Below are positions 63,447 to 64,000 of a DNA stretch of 64,000 nt, piece after piece; position 1 is the first letter of the stretch; each line of letters begins with the position of its first letter. The stretch lies in contig CAJHNH020002463.1 in NCBI GenBank assembly GCA_905116865.2, positions 1 to 64,000 of the forward strand, given 5' to 3'. The translations under genes and the position numbers were made by a program. Under the pieces are notes generated by a model. That model was given only the letters and a program-made list of their open reading frames with translations, did no database searches and was not told where the DNA came from. The DNA is from Candidula unifasciata (taxonomy: Eukaryota; Mollusca; Gastropoda; Stylommatophora; Geomitridae).

Positions 63447-63845
63447 GTATTTGCATTCTTCGTTTCCTTTCTAAGGGTTGACACGTCACCTGCAACTTGA
63501 TTCTGCACTGTGCATGGCATGGCAGTGGTTTGCCTACACTGTTAATTTGGGCACATTAAAAAAATTCGTGCTTCTGCTGTATTTGACACTTTTTATTTGA
63601 TCACATCTTTTCAACGTGCTTCTAATGTAAATAACATTTTCGCAGTTTGACTACACTTTTTATTTCGTCGGAAATGTCAGCTTGTGCGAATCGACTACAT
63701 TCTTTTTGTACGACAGTTTTTTTTATTTTTTAATTGCTTGTTAAGTTTCCGAACACTTTTCATTTAATAAGACTGGTATACCTTTGCAGTTTGAATATGT
63801 TTCACATGGGACTTGTTTTAGCTTGACGCCATACGCTTTTAAATT

Positions 63846-63850
<5 letters not shown>
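63447..63850 (+). other. Probable 3' UTR with imperfect internal repeats
   Basis: TTTGACTACACTTTTTATTT and relatives occur at about 63574, 63647, 63692 and 63748, a loose tandem. ATTAAA at 63555-63560 could end a short transcript; AATAAA at 63948-63953 lies inside a SINE-C. Confidence 0.45.
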
Positions 63851-63852
<2 letters not shown>

Positions 63853-63884
<32 letters not shown>

Positions 63885-63892
63885 AGGGGAGG
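63853..63892. repeat. Poly-T/poly-G tract
   Basis: T9 then about 29 G, then AGGGGAGGG. Confidence 0.95.
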
Positions 63893-63944
63893 GTTAAATC
63901 AGATGTTTTAGCAGGCTCCTGACACAGCCGGACTTTTTTCCTTT

Positions 63945-64000
63945 AAAATAAAAATGGCCTTGGCTCCCAGGTCGACCCAGCCTTGAGTGGGTATCAGGTG
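63945..64000 (+). repeat. SINE-C, cut by the window edge
   Basis: 'TGGCCTTGGCTCCCAGGTCG' and 'ACCCAGCCTTGAGTGGGTAT', the start of a SINE-C body continuing beyond the window. Confidence 0.8.

Overview
The window is animal nuclear DNA, most likely from a gastropod mollusc. It has one intronless-CDS glycosyltransferase gene, part of a multi-exon gene with GT-AG introns, and otherwise AT-rich DNA full of microsatellites, long poly-G/C tracts, tRNA-derived SINEs, 5'-truncated non-LTR retrotransposons and small DNA transposons. No bacterial gene organisation, operon or CRISPR is present. The mollusc call rests on the style of the SINEs and reverse-transcriptase (RT) tails plus a SPIN-like hAT element, a transposon reported from tetrapods and a pond snail; it is an inference, not a proof.

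Two host genes are supportable. (1) Minus strand 13031-14089: a complete 352-residue Golgi-type glycosyltransferase of the DXD sugar-binding family (OCH1 / inositol-phosphoceramide mannosyltransferase type). A splice acceptor directly abuts its ATG, so a 5'-UTR intron is likely. A broken duplicate of its C-terminus lies just downstream, itself hit by a small retro-insertion. (2) Plus strand 57747-63446: three exons (57747-57955, 60349-60453, 63069-63446) of a secreted four-cysteine, N-glycosylated, all-helical small protein. The introns are phases 1, 0 and 0 and the last exon has a stop. The layout recalls long-chain four-helix cytokines (IL-6/LIF type); this is the best candidate here for something undescribed. 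The first exon, with the ATG, was not found.

Layout. 1-3100: piggyBac-like MITE, SPIN-like hAT, SINEs, a 35-bp minisatellite. 3300-12200: retrotransposon tails, SINEs, minisatellites and quiet AT-rich DNA. 12700-14100: glycosyltransferase and its broken duplicate. 14186-16400: retro tails and a 420-bp GC-rich foldback. 16600-34800: SINEs, repeat families and microsatellites, with a tRNA-Met-like sequence at 32747. 35200-44600: densest retrotransposon graveyard, including a hAT element with a perfect 8-bp target duplication and a 0.5-kb (GAA)n tract. 45300-56700: SINEs, an internally deleted mariner, a hAT-like MITE, a 42-bp minisatellite and a (CTTT)n tract. 57000-64000: the cytokine-like gene with repeat-filled introns.

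Names used for repeat families (mine): SINE-A (head with 'GGCTCTGTGGCTAAGTC', body ending near 'CCTGTAAAGGATACGCAAC'); SINE-B and SINE-C (different heads, shared body 'AGGTCGACCCAGCCT'...'CCTGGGAAGTAAAG'...'ATGCTGACCACAT'); SINE-D (head 'GAGCTGCGTGGTCTCGAGGC'); SINE-G (head 'AATGGTTAGAATGCTGG'); repeat E (core 'AAGTCGGAGTGCATCTG'); repeat F (core 'TCATCCGAATGGTGG'). All assignments are by eye. Divergent copies will have been missed, and edges of old repeats are good to roughly 10-30 bases.
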